64,000 bases of DNA from positions 2,832,501-2,896,500 of the forward strand of contig NZ_CP096670.1 of assembly GCF_023238625.1 (NCBI RefSeq). The letters are read 5' to 3'. Position numbers and translations under genes: made by a program. The notes under the pieces were generated by a model that saw only the letters and a list, made by a program, of their open reading frames with translations, made no database searches and had not been told where the DNA came from. The stretch is from Agarivorans sp. TSD2052 (GTDB lineage Bacteria > Pseudomonadota > Gammaproteobacteria > Enterobacterales > Celerinatantimonadaceae). Shown here one piece after another: positions 42,280 through 51,622 of the stretch (position 1 is the stretch's first letter; every line of letters begins with the position of its first letter).

Positions 42280-42567
42280 ATGTCGAAACAAGTTGTTCTT
42301 TTAGCCATCAAGTCACTCATCGACGATAATAAGCAGCCAACCCTAGCACTGGTAAAAGGTAAGCTTAGCACTCGCCAGCCTATGCCTATCGTTATCGAAG
42401 CGCTCAATGCTTATAAACGCGATCCGAGTATCATTGAGACACTTAGCCCGCTGCAGCCAACGCTTAGCCCATCCAAATCGCCCTCTCTAGAAAAGCGAGT
42501 GGATGACTTAGAAAGCCAAGTTGCTTTGTTACTTAGACGCCTAAGCCAATTAGAAGCCAAAGACTAA
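42280..42567 (+). CDS. Small conserved protein with C-terminal coiled coil
   Basis: A 95-residue protein starting at an ATG with GAGGAA eight bases upstream; a longer reading to 42226 overlaps the DUF3549 gene without a ribosome site. The N-terminal 50 residues (VLLAIKSLIDDNKQPTLALV and on) have the look of a small winged-helix DNA-binding domain. A serine/proline linker follows, and the last 25 residues form a leucine-heptad coiled coil. That suggests a dimeric nucleic-acid-associated protein, but this is inference from pattern. I do not recognise the family. Confidence 0.75.
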   Translation: MSKQVVLLAIKSLIDDNKQPTLALVKGKLSTRQPMPIVIEALNAYKRDPSIIETLSPLQPTLSPSKSPSLEKRVDDLESQVALLLRRLSQLEAKD

Positions 42568-42569
42568 CC

Positions 42570-43343
42570 ATGTATTTAAGCCTTGTTGAATTTGAGTGTT
42601 ACGCCGACACCACCATTAGCCAAGCTGAAAAAGCCATTAATCAAGTGCTCGACTGCTGGCGCTACAATGGTCAAATTATTGGTAGAGAATTCCCAGTGGT
42701 ATTAAAGGAGGCGACTTTTGCAACCAGAGTTGTCTGCCCCGAAGCGGATAGTTTGTTAGAACGCTACCAAAGCTCCCAAGTTAAGCGCGCTAAACTGGCC
42801 TTAAGTGATGTAGGCTTACTAAGCCCGAAGGTAAAAAGCCTTGGCAGAGACATAAACTCTGATGATAGCGACCAGTGTGAATCTTCCAGTTGGCTGGTTT
42901 TATATACCAACTATTTGCAGAGTTGCTCGCCGGTGCGCTGCGGCGACCACTTTACCCCAGTCCCCCTTTATCATTTACCCGCGATAGCCAACGGTGACCA
43001 AAAACAACTGATAAAGTGGCAAGAAGATTGGTCTGCCTGCGATCAATTACAAATGAATGGCAGCATACTTGAATATTCGGCATTGCAAGAAATGAGTAAT
43101 ATCACTAGCCGACTCTATCAGCGCGGTAGTGATTTATGTAAACGGCTAGAGTATCTAACAAAAGTGCCCAGTTATCTGTATTTATACCGTGTCGGCGGTG
43201 AAAGCCTAGCGACTGAAAAAGCCCGTTGTTGCCCAAAGTGCAATCAAGTTTGGCTTTTGCAAGAAACCGAACACGAGATATTTGATTTTAAATGCGACAC
43301 CTGCCGCCTAGTATCGAATATATCATGGGATTTTAAGCGTTAA
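42570..43343 (+). CDS. DUF2310 family protein with C-terminal zinc ribbon
   Basis: A 257-residue protein that I place in DUF2310, described as zinc-ribbon-containing and possibly nucleic-acid-binding. The zinc ribbon is visible at the C-terminus as CPKC followed about 20 residues later by CDTC. The rest is a mixed alpha/beta domain without catalytic motifs I recognise. It starts two bases after the preceding stop codon, so the DUF3549, coiled-coil and DUF2310 genes form one operon. No biochemical function is known to me. Confidence 0.8.
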   Translation: MYLSLVEFECYADTTISQAEKAINQVLDCWRYNGQIIGREFPVVLKEATFATRVVCPEADSLLERYQSSQVKRAKLALSDVGLLSPKVKSLGRDINSDDSDQCESSSWLVLYTNYLQSCSPVRCGDHFTPVPLYHLPAIANGDQKQLIKWQEDWSACDQLQMNGSILEYSALQEMSNITSRLYQRGSDLCKRLEYLTKVPSYLYLYRVGGESLATEKARCCPKCNQVWLLQETEHEIFDFKCDTCRLVSNISWDFKR

Positions 43344-43350
43344 CTCGTGC

Positions 43351-43893
43351 TTACTTAGCTAAGCTGAGCTGCGCTAAGAACTCTTCCAATGTGCTAGCCA
43401 GCACACGGTCAACACCTTTACCTAATTGCTCAAGCACTATTTCGCCAGAGTTATTGTTAATACTGACCACCTGCATTTCATCTTCAGTACTGGCAATGAA
43501 GACCGTTTCAGCTTGTTTCAAACGACGTTGCATTAAAACATGGCCAATGATGTTTTCTAGTAACATATCAAAATCTTGATCGTTCCAGGCTTGCACCAGT
43601 TCAATGGTGTTGTCTTGAAAATCGACCGCAAGTATTTCTGAGAAATAGTCACCATAAAACGCTTTGATACTAGGGTGGATCTGGAGCTCTAATGCTGCTT
43701 CTATGCCAGAGAAATCACCAGCAATATCTCGGATTACAGGGTGCCAAGATACCACTTGTGATAAGGGCTCACCGATAATGCAAGGAGACAACCACTTCGC
43801 ATCGTAGTCAACTTGCGGATAGGCAGTATTTTGCCATTGGCGCTCAAACTCAGAAAAAATTGTAGCTAAAGGCTTTGATATCAGGCTGCTCAT
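43351..43893 (-). CDS. syd: SecY-interacting protein Syd
   Basis: A small cytosolic protein that binds SecY and in E. coli monitors SecYEG integrity. The 180 residues align with the family, including ISKPLATIFSEFERQW-like and GEPLSQVVSWHPV segments and the acidic surface implicated in SecY binding. It is convergent with the DUF2310 gene and divergent from queF, as in E. coli, where syd adjoins queF and yqcC. Confidence 0.93.
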   Translation of the reverse strand: MSSLISKPLATIFSEFERQWQNTAYPQVDYDAKWLSPCIIGEPLSQVVSWHPVIRDIAGDFSGIEAALELQIHPSIKAFYGDYFSEILAVDFQDNTIELVQAWNDQDFDMLLENIIGHVLMQRRLKQAETVFIASTEDEMQVVSINNNSGEIVLEQLGKGVDRVLASTLEEFLAQLSLAK

Positions 43894-43953
43894 AGATGTG
43901 TTTCGATTAGAATTGAGATAGACTAAGCCTAACTAATTAGACGTAACAACACC

Positions 43954-44817
43954 ATGAAAAAGAAGCCTTTAAGTACCTCTGAACAGCTCATTAATAGCTT
44001 AAGCCTCGGTAAACCTACTGACTATATAAGCCAATACTCTCCTGAATTGCTGCAAGGCGTACCAAGGTCATTAAACCGTCAGCAAATTAATGTGGATGAA
44101 AAGCAGCCCCTGCCCTTTCAAGGCTATGATTTATGGAACCTCTACGAGCTTTCTTGGTTAAATGAAAAAGGCTTACCGATTGTCGCTGTAGCGGAGGTAA
44201 AAGTGGCCGCGAGCTCACGCTGTTTAATTGAGTCAAAATCTTTCAAACTGTATTTGAATAGCTTCAATCAAAGCCATTTTTCTGATGTTGCCGCGATTGA
44301 AAAAACACTTAGCAAAGATTTAAGTGCTTGCGCTGAAGGCGAAGTTAGCGTTCAACTATTCGATATCAATAGCCTAATAGACACAAGCCCGCTACCGGGA
44401 AGCAATATTGACGCTCAAGATATTTCTATTTCAAACTACCAGCTCACTCCATCTTTATTAGAGAATGCCGCTGATATTGAAGCGCCAGTGACAGAGACGC
44501 TTAACAGCCATTTACTCAAGTCAAACTGCCTTGTGACTAATCAACCAGATTGGGCAAGCGTCTATATTGACTACCAAGGCCCTAAAATTAGTCAAGAAGC
44601 ACTATTGAGATATTTGGTATCATTTCGCCAGCACAATGAATTTCATGAGCAGTGTGTAGAGCGGATATTTTCCGATATTAACCTTTATTGCAAACCCAAC
44701 TATCTAACCGTTTATGCGCGTTATACACGTAGAGGGGGTTTAGACATCAACCCTATGCGCAGTAACGACCCCAATGCCTTAGGCAAATTAGGAAACTGGC
44801 GCTTATTGCGTCAATAG
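43954..44817 (+). CDS. queF: NADPH-dependent 7-cyano-7-deazaguanine reductase QueF
   Basis: Reduces preQ0 to preQ1 in the queuosine pathway, a nitrile-to-amine reduction. The 287 residues are the long bimodular type of E. coli. The nucleophile Cys192 is in [13 protein letters not shown] with Asp199 following, and the [14 protein letters not shown] motif is the NADPH/substrate segment. The start is close to the syd promoter region (divergent). It ends one base before the next gene. Confidence 0.97.
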   Translation: MKKKPLSTSEQLINSLSLGKPTDYISQYSPELLQGVPRSLNRQQINVDEKQPLPFQGYDLWNLYELSWLNEKGLPIVAVAEVKVAASSRCLIESKSFKLYLNSFNQSHFSDVAAIEKTLSKDLSACAEGEVSVQLFDINSLIDTSPLPGSNIDAQDISISNYQLTPSLLENAADIEAPVTETLNSHLLKSNCLVTNQPDWASVYIDYQGPKISQEALLRYLVSFRQHNEFHEQCVERIFSDINLYCKPNYLTVYARYTRRGGLDINPMRSNDPNALGKLGNWRLLRQ

Positions 44818-44818
44818 A

Positions 44819-47011
44819 GTGGGAATCAAGTTGAACTACACAAACTATATTTGGCGTATTTTGGCGCTAGTTACTTGTTTTCATTCTCTGAGTGCCTCTG
44901 CCTATGAGTACGGTTTTGTTCACGTGCCAAAAGAACTAGAACCATTACGCCAACAACTAATTGTTAACCCTCGTGTTTGTTTAAAGCAAATAGAACAAAA
45001 ACTTGAACAACAAAAAAGTTTAGTCCATCAAACAACTGAAACAAAAAACATTACCTTGTTGAGTAATCAAATAGGCGCACTGTGTGCTTATCGAATAGAT
45101 AACATCGATTTAGCTCAACACTACATCAACCTTGCTATCGGACTCGCCCAAGAGCAACAACATCAAGCTCACTTAACGCAAGCCTATATCGTAGCCGCAT
45201 TAATATTAAGTGAAGACCCTAACCGTAGCTCTGAGGCGGAGTCGTTTATCGAACTGGCCAGTGTTAATTTAGAGAAACTTAAAATCTTTCCATTGCCCAA
45301 TATGCGCTTTCAATTGCAGAAAGTCATCGCACGTTTCATGCAGAACCAAGGAAAAAGTAATGAGGCAAAAAACTATTTATTAAAAGCAAAAGAAGAAGCT
45401 TATACCAGTAAATCGGTAACCTTGCGGGCTTGGTCAGAAGCCTTACTTGCAAATTACTACCTCACTAATAATCAACCTGAACTCGCTCTTAATCACTTAA
45501 GTGAAGCCGATTTGGATGATCTAGCTAAACCCACTAGCGAATCTCTGTTTCTAAGTAGTAAAGTAAAAGCCAATATCGCTAAAGTTTATTTGGACCAAGG
45601 TGAACTAGCCATTGCAGAACAGTTTCAACAAGATGCGATAGCCCATGCTGTTGAGTTAGGTAATCCAGACCTACAAGCAGAAGAGATCGCCACCTTGGCA
45701 AATATGGCCGAGCTATCAGGAGACATTGATGCGGCTTTGGTGCACTACTTAAATGCAAAAGACATCGCAAAATCAAATGGGAATATTCCACTACTTGCTC
45801 AAATAGAACTTCGCTTGGGGCAAACATATATGGAGTTTTCTGATTACACCCCAGCTTTAGTTCACCTGCAAATTGCTCGGCAGCTCTTTAACAGTATTCA
45901 CAAACCGAATGAAGTATTAAGAAGCTTGTTGTTGTTAGGCGAGTTACACATTAGTAATCAAGAAAATGGCTTAGCTATCTTACAATTGGAGAAAGCTGAA
46001 GCTTTAGCCAATACTATGGGGCTAACCAGTAGCCATAGTAAGGTGTATAAATTGCTCACCCAAGCCTATGAAAAAAATGGTAATTACGCCTTAGCGCTTG
46101 AACAATTTAAGATTTACCACAGTTTAAATCAGCAGTATCAACAGATCAGAAACGAACTAAAGCGCGAACAATTCAAACAACACTACCAATATATTGAGCA
46201 AGCACAACGCCTATCAGATCTAACCAGAGAAAAAGCGATTGCCCAGCAGCAAAGTAGTTTTCAACAGCTGATCCTCGTTTTAGTGTGTGTGTTTGGCATA
46301 ATGCTACTGTTTCTATTTCTAGTCACCAGACAAAAATTGTTATTAAGAAATGCCTCGGTTAACGGACTGACGCAGCAGTTAAACCAGCACCCAGTTACCG
46401 GCTGGCAGCAACTTGCCCACTGTGATGCGCCTTTAAATGGCCTCCCTTCTGTGCCTGCGCCATCAGCAAATAGCACCTCAATATTATTACTGTTATCGAT
46501 TGAGCAGCTAAAGACAGAATCACAGCACACCCTCGGTTTTGAGCAACGACGTATACTGATTAAAGATTTTGTTGACGCATTAATGTTAAGCATTGAAGAG
46601 AGCTATCAACTAGGCCATGTCAACGACCAGCAAATGTTACTGCGCATTGAGCAACACCAACGTTCACCACAACAACTTTGCGAACAGTTGATGTTACACA
46701 CACAAAAATGTGCTCAACAGTTGAAAATTGAAATAAAGATTGCAATCGGAACCTGTGTTTCACCATTTTTAACTAAAGCTAAAGATGCCATTGACGATAA
46801 AGGAATGACAGAAGTTGTATGGTTAGCCTTAGAAGGCGCACAACAGCTTTATGCTCATACCCAAACAAACCAGTGGGTAGAGTTAACAGCAATGAGTGGC
46901 TCCCACGCGGCATTTTTCTGTACCAATGTCACTCAAGATGTAAAACAAGCAATAACGAAGGGCTTAGTAAAAGTTAATGCCTCTGCTGATAAAAACCTAA
47001 TTAACTGGTAA
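44819..47011 (+). CDS. TPR-repeat membrane protein with degenerate GGDEF-like domain
   Basis: A 730-residue protein with a signal peptide (about residues 1-28) and a long periplasmic helical region of TPR repeats (about 60-440), such as AEQFQQDAIAHAVELGNPDL. A membrane segment follows (about 480-503), and a cytosolic C-terminal domain (about 540-730). The C-terminal domain has the layout of a GGDEF fold, but the position expected for GGDEF reads LGHVNDQQMLL, so it cannot be a working cyclase. The start is GTG; a TTG at 44831 with GGGA upstream is an alternative. It begins one base after queF and precedes an intact diguanylate cyclase, hinting at a signalling pair. Confidence 0.75.
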   Translation: MGIKLNYTNYIWRILALVTCFHSLSASAYEYGFVHVPKELEPLRQQLIVNPRVCLKQIEQKLEQQKSLVHQTTETKNITLLSNQIGALCAYRIDNIDLAQHYINLAIGLAQEQQHQAHLTQAYIVAALILSEDPNRSSEAESFIELASVNLEKLKIFPLPNMRFQLQKVIARFMQNQGKSNEAKNYLLKAKEEAYTSKSVTLRAWSEALLANYYLTNNQPELALNHLSEADLDDLAKPTSESLFLSSKVKANIAKVYLDQGELAIAEQFQQDAIAHAVELGNPDLQAEEIATLANMAELSGDIDAALVHYLNAKDIAKSNGNIPLLAQIELRLGQTYMEFSDYTPALVHLQIARQLFNSIHKPNEVLRSLLLLGELHISNQENGLAILQLEKAEALANTMGLTSSHSKVYKLLTQAYEKNGNYALALEQFKIYHSLNQQYQQIRNELKREQFKQHYQYIEQAQRLSDLTREKAIAQQQSSFQQLILVLVCVFGIMLLFLFLVTRQKLLLRNASVNGLTQQLNQHPVTGWQQLAHCDAPLNGLPSVPAPSANSTSILLLLSIEQLKTESQHTLGFEQRRILIKDFVDALMLSIEESYQLGHVNDQQMLLRIEQHQRSPQQLCEQLMLHTQKCAQQLKIEIKIAIGTCVSPFLTKAKDAIDDKGMTEVVWLALEGAQQLYAHTQTNQWVELTAMSGSHAAFFCTNVTQDVKQAITKGLVKVNASADKNLINW

Positions 47012-47124
47012 AGATTAGCAAACATTAACTATAATATTTGCTAGTTCAGCGTCTGTCGTTATCGCAGATCTCATGGTATGCTAAATCTTGTTGTTAGGCA
47101 TGCTAGGAAGTATTAATTTCTACG

Positions 47125-48714
47125 ATGAGCGATATCATCACAATTAAGAAGCGACTCGCATTGGTGAGAAATAACTTAGACAATTCCAATAAGAATGCTT
47201 CAGGTATAGATGCAAAGGTTAGAATGGATAAAAAAGCAGTAAGCCAGCTAATTTCGCGCCTATCGAAAATTTGTTATGGTCTAGACGAGCAACTCGATCA
47301 AAAACTTCAACAACTCATAGAAGAAGTTGAAAAAAATGATGATTTGTCGGCTATTTCTCAATACCAAAATGAATTAGATGGGTTGTTTAAGCAACACAGT
47401 GATACCTTAAAAACATTACTCGCGCACAATCAACGTATAATCAAAACATCGGGCGAGTCACTCAAGCGAATCAATGGCCTTCCCCCGCAGTTGCGTCGTA
47501 AGCTCACTGATTTCTTAGAGCAAGATCCAGCCTATACGCATAACGATAACCAACAGCGTTTAGAGCAGCTACTTAATTATTATTATCAAGCACTACTCAA
47601 TAAACCTATTTTGGGCGCCGCACCAACATCGGGTGACAACGCCGTATTAAAGCCTAAAGAAAGTATATTAAATCATCGCTTACACAAGCGAATATGCGAC
47701 GATTTACAACGCCTAATAACAGAACTAGATTATTCTGGTGACGTGGGTACTAAGTTAGGCCAAGTTCGCTCCGACTTACTGGTTGGTATAGAGCCAGAAG
47801 AACTACCTAGCCTATGTATTAAAGTCATACAACTGGTCATAGAGGGCAGTCGTGAAGAACGTAAAGCCTCTCAAGAGTTTTTGTACTCTTTAAATGAGAG
47901 CTTAGGAGGCGTTCATGACCAATTTAACGACTCGTTAACTCAGTCAAAATTGGTTTATAAAGAACAAAAACAAAGCGATGGTCAGCTTAAAAGTAAACTT
48001 TTGGAATTAGGTGCTGAAGTTCGCTCCAGTAATGATTTAGATACCCTTAAAAGCTCTATACAAAGCCGCCTGATTCAAATTGCCGATGTCTTTAAAGAGA
48101 AAGAACAGCTAGAAGAACGTACTACGGAGTTGCTAGAGCAACTAAACGGCGTGGAACTGAAACTACGCTTGGTACGTGAAGAAACCCATGAATACAAGAA
48201 ACGCTTAAACGCACATAAGCATAAGTTGTTTATAGATAGCCTTACTCAGGTTTATAACCGGGCCGCTTTAGACGAGCGTTTAGAGCTAGAATATAAACGC
48301 TGGAAACGCTATGGCTACAACCTGGGTATGGCGATTATCGACATTGACCATTTTAAGTCCATTAATGACAAATTTGGTCATATGGCTGGTGATAAAGCCC
48401 TAAAAGTGATTGCTAGGGCTTTGCAAAACAACCTTCGTGACACCGACTTTTTAGCGCGTTTTGGCGGTGAAGAGTTTGTACTGCTAATGCCAAATATTTC
48501 TCCTGATGCCGTCATGGTACCTTTAGATAATATCAGGGAACAAATCAAAACATTGCCGTTCAGGTTTAAAGACCAGCAAGTATCGATAACGGTTTCCATT
48601 GGTGCGACTTTATTTAAAGAAAGCGACAAGCCCTTGGACGCCTTTGAGCGTGCTGACCAAGCACTCTACGAGTCTAAGAGCAGTGGTAGAGACAAAGTTA
48701 ACATAATCAGCTAG
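47125..48714 (+). CDS. Diguanylate cyclase (GGEEF) with long helical N-terminus
   Basis: Cyclic di-GMP synthase of 529 residues. The first 370 residues are helical, charged and rich in coiled coil, without a recognised sensor domain, signal peptide or membrane segment. The GGDEF domain occupies about residues 370-529. The active motif GGEEF lies at 447-451 and the inhibitory I-site RDTD at 438-441, five residues before it. Metal-binding Asp is in IDIDHFKSIND. It lies 113 bases after the TPR protein, which may control or share its pathway. Confidence 0.92.
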   Translation: MSDIITIKKRLALVRNNLDNSNKNASGIDAKVRMDKKAVSQLISRLSKICYGLDEQLDQKLQQLIEEVEKNDDLSAISQYQNELDGLFKQHSDTLKTLLAHNQRIIKTSGESLKRINGLPPQLRRKLTDFLEQDPAYTHNDNQQRLEQLLNYYYQALLNKPILGAAPTSGDNAVLKPKESILNHRLHKRICDDLQRLITELDYSGDVGTKLGQVRSDLLVGIEPEELPSLCIKVIQLVIEGSREERKASQEFLYSLNESLGGVHDQFNDSLTQSKLVYKEQKQSDGQLKSKLLELGAEVRSSNDLDTLKSSIQSRLIQIADVFKEKEQLEERTTELLEQLNGVELKLRLVREETHEYKKRLNAHKHKLFIDSLTQVYNRAALDERLELEYKRWKRYGYNLGMAIIDIDHFKSINDKFGHMAGDKALKVIARALQNNLRDTDFLARFGGEEFVLLMPNISPDAVMVPLDNIREQIKTLPFRFKDQQVSITVSIGATLFKESDKPLDAFERADQALYESKSSGRDKVNIIS

Positions 48715-48806
48715 TTAGTTGAGCAATTTGTAAAATAAGTCATCGCTTACATCACACCTCACGCTATACTGTAATAAGCAAATAGCTTTTAATCAGTGAG
48801 GTGTTG

Positions 48807-50165
48807 ATGATTACCCATATAAATCCCGTAGGCAGCATGAACTTGTTGTCTCAGTTAGAAGTAGACCAACTCACCTTAAGCGCTTCAAAAGATATCTACC
48901 TTCTCTATAGAAACTGTAGCTTAGCAGTACTCAATTCTGGCAGTAAAACTGACAGTAGCCGCGAAATGCTTGAACGCTACCAGAGTTTTGAAATCAATGT
49001 ATTAAGTCGTGAGCGTGGGGTAAAGTTAGAATTAGCCAACGCCCCAGAAGAAGCGTTTGTTGATGGTGCTATTATTCGCGGAATACAAGAGCACTTATTT
49101 AGTGTTTTGCGTGATATATTGTACGTCTCGAATCAACTCAAAAAGCAATCTAACTTAGATTTAAGCCAATCTTCTCACATCACAAATTTAGTCTTCTCAA
49201 TGCTGCGTAATGCTAGGGTTATTCACCCTAAAGCAGAGCCAAACCTGGTTGTGTGCTGGGGTGGTCATTCGATAAACGAAGTAGAATACCAATATACTCG
49301 GGAAGTCGGCAGCCAGCTGGGCTTACGAGAACTTAATATTTGCACCGGCTGTGGACCAGGTGCCATGGAAGGACCAATGAAAGGTGCTGCCGTTGGCCAT
49401 GCCAAACAACGTGTTAATGATGGCCGCTACATAGGCCTAACAGAACCGAGTATTATCGCCGCTGAGCCACCCAACCCAATCGTAAACGAATTGGTTATTT
49501 TACCGGACATAGAGAAACGATTAGAAGCGTTTGTGCGAACCGGACACGCCATTGTTATTTTCCCCGGAGGGGCCGGCACTGCAGAAGAATTGTTATACAT
49601 ACTTGGTATAATGCTTCATCCCGAAAATGCGCGCCAACCGCTACCTATTGTGTTAACAGGCCCTAAATCTAGTGAAGAGTACTTTAGAAGTATCGATAGG
49701 TTTATAGGCGAAACCTTAGGGCCTGAGGCTCAACAGCGCTATCAAATAATCATTGACGATGCCGCTGCAGCTGCACAAGTTATCAAACAAATGATGCCTA
49801 AGGTAAAAGACTACCGTCGAGCCATTGGTGATGCCTATTCTTTCAACTGGAGTTTGAAGATCGACAGCGATTTTCAGCAACCCTTTTTACCCTTACACGA
49901 AAATGTAAAAACGTTGAACCTACACTTCGACCAGCCACCACAGCAGCTGGCTGCAAATCTGCGAAGAGCCTTTTCAGCAATTGTAAGTGGTAACGTGAAA
50001 GATGAAGGCATCAAGGAGATTGAACAGCACGGGCCATTCATTATTGACGGAGACCCTAAAATAATGAAAATGATGGATAAATTATTACAAGACTTCGTTA
50101 GCCAACATAGAATGAAACTACCAGGCTCACATTATGAACCTTGTTATAAGATCAGTCAGTCTTAA
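48807..50165 (+). CDS. ppnN: Pyrimidine/purine nucleotide 5'-monophosphate nucleosidase PpnN
   Basis: Cleaves nucleoside monophosphates to base and ribose 5-phosphate and is stimulated by (p)ppGpp in E. coli. The start is the ATG at 48807, after GAGG, giving the conserved N-terminus [12 protein letters not shown]; two in-frame upstream codons are not needed. The LOG/Rossmann core has the GGHSINE segment and the phosphate-binding PGGAGTAEE motif. The 453 residues correspond to E. coli YgdH. It sits next to xni. Confidence 0.97.
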   Translation: MITHINPVGSMNLLSQLEVDQLTLSASKDIYLLYRNCSLAVLNSGSKTDSSREMLERYQSFEINVLSRERGVKLELANAPEEAFVDGAIIRGIQEHLFSVLRDILYVSNQLKKQSNLDLSQSSHITNLVFSMLRNARVIHPKAEPNLVVCWGGHSINEVEYQYTREVGSQLGLRELNICTGCGPGAMEGPMKGAAVGHAKQRVNDGRYIGLTEPSIIAAEPPNPIVNELVILPDIEKRLEAFVRTGHAIVIFPGGAGTAEELLYILGIMLHPENARQPLPIVLTGPKSSEEYFRSIDRFIGETLGPEAQQRYQIIIDDAAAAAQVIKQMMPKVKDYRRAIGDAYSFNWSLKIDSDFQQPFLPLHENVKTLNLHFDQPPQQLAANLRRAFSAIVSGNVKDEGIKEIEQHGPFIIDGDPKIMKMMDKLLQDFVSQHRMKLPGSHYEPCYKISQS

Positions 50166-50199
50166 ATGTTGATGGCTATTACAGTGAAAGGAATACTTA

Positions 50200-50985
50200 G
50201 TGCCTAAACAATTGGTGATTATTGATGCACTAAATTTAATCCGCCGGATTTACGCTGTGCAGCAACAAAGAACACCTAACGCTTCCTTAGAAAAAGCCAC
50301 CGAACAGGCCTTGTTAAGCGCCTGTAAACGGATAATATCAAGTTTAAAACCTTCCCATATCATTGCGGTATTTGATGGAGAAAAATCGACTTGGCGGGAG
50401 AATTTATTCCCCGCCTACAAGCAGAGTCGGTCCCCAATGCCAGAAGCCTTGGCTAAGCAATTAGAGGCGCTAAAAGACCACCTTCTAGATATAGGCATCG
50501 ATTCTGTTTCTGCCGCCAACGAAGAGGCTGACGATATCTGTGCAACTATAGCCAGTAAAGCGGCTACGGCACACTACCCCGTCACTATCGTTTCTACCGA
50601 TCGCGGCTATTATTCTTTGTTAACCGCTGGCGTATATCTATACGACTACTTTAAACGCGAGTATGTGTCGGTGAATATGGTCGAAGATAAGTTTGGAATA
50701 AAAATAAACCAACTCACCGATTATTGGGCTCTTGTTGGGATTAGCGGTGTTAACGTGAGCGGAGTGCCGGGAATTGGAAACAAAGGTGCTCAAACACTGT
50801 TAGAGAATTACGCCAGTACGGCAGATATTTTAGCGGAAACCAAACCAAATAAGCTGGTCGCTAAAGTTCAAGCAAACAGTGACAAGTTGCTGCTTGCTCA
50901 GCAACTGCTCAGCCTTAAAACCGATTTAAAATTAGGCTTTTCACTAAAACAACTTCGCTATCAGGCCGTTACCCAACAAAGCTAA
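50200..50985 (+). CDS. xni: Flap endonuclease Xni
   Basis: A homologue of the polymerase I 5'-nuclease domain that trims flaps and branched DNA. The 261 residues start LVIIDALNLIRRIYAVQ and carry the acidic active-site segments AVFDGEKSTWR and EEADDICATIA, but lack the full acidic set of the Pol I nuclease, as in E. coli Xni. A helix-hairpin-helix GVPGIGNKGAQTL follows. The start is GTG with AAGGA upstream. No terminator is evident afterwards. Confidence 0.94.
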   Translation: MPKQLVIIDALNLIRRIYAVQQQRTPNASLEKATEQALLSACKRIISSLKPSHIIAVFDGEKSTWRENLFPAYKQSRSPMPEALAKQLEALKDHLLDIGIDSVSAANEEADDICATIASKAATAHYPVTIVSTDRGYYSLLTAGVYLYDYFKREYVSVNMVEDKFGIKINQLTDYWALVGISGVNVSGVPGIGNKGAQTLLENYASTADILAETKPNKLVAKVQANSDKLLLAQQLLSLKTDLKLGFSLKQLRYQAVTQQS

Positions 50986-51112
50986 GCCCTCGCCTCATCC
51001 ACGACTCCTCCCTAAAAACCTGCGTAAGCTATAGGGAATATTGGATATTCCAAAAAAATGTATCGTTTTATATAAGCTTGAGCCGATCATATTAATTGAA
51101 GGCAAACGCTAG

Positions 51113-51619
51113 ATGTCTAATAATTCGACTCCAACAGAATCCAGCAGATCGCTGCGAGAAAAATCGGCATGGTCCGTAAAAGCAACCCTTAGTTATATCT
51201 CTAAGCTAGTCATAGCACTATGCGTGCTAGTGGGCTCTTCTCTATTACTTTCAAAACTTGCTACTATCCACGGTAAGCAATTGCCCGAAAGCTATTTTTC
51301 TCAAGGCTACCCCTCCATATTAAAGTTGCTTGATTCCGAAATATTCATGGGTTTTGTATTTTTTGTTACCGTCGCGATTCTTGTGTATCTAGCCTACTTA
51401 TTTTGGTGTTTGCACGAAGTGGCTGTCCATAAAGCCGCAAAAATGTCGAGCGCCCATACTCAGATTATTTTTGCACTCTCCTTATGTGGTCTATTCATCG
51501 ATAAAACATGGTGGGTGTTAGCCATCATTATCGCTTTTGCTCGGTGGGATGTATTAGCAAGAGAGCTATCCAACATCATACGTAACGGACGCGCGATGAC
51601 TAAGCGAGTTGAGGAATAA
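51113..51619 (+). CDS. Small membrane protein, partner of HlyD-type adaptor
   Basis: A 168-residue protein with three hydrophobic segments (about residues 28-48, 80-100 and 115-140) and a basic C-terminus. I do not recognise the family. It ends four bases before an HlyD-family adaptor gene. Such small membrane proteins often sit next to adaptors in operons lacking an ABC transporter, perhaps anchoring the adaptor, but this is inference. The start follows AAGG at modest spacing. Confidence 0.7.
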   Translation: MSNNSTPTESSRSLREKSAWSVKATLSYISKLVIALCVLVGSSLLLSKLATIHGKQLPESYFSQGYPSILKLLDSEIFMGFVFFVTVAILVYLAYLFWCLHEVAVHKAAKMSSAHTQIIFALSLCGLFIDKTWWVLAIIIAFARWDVLARELSNIIRNGRAMTKRVEE

Positions 51620-51622
51620 ACC

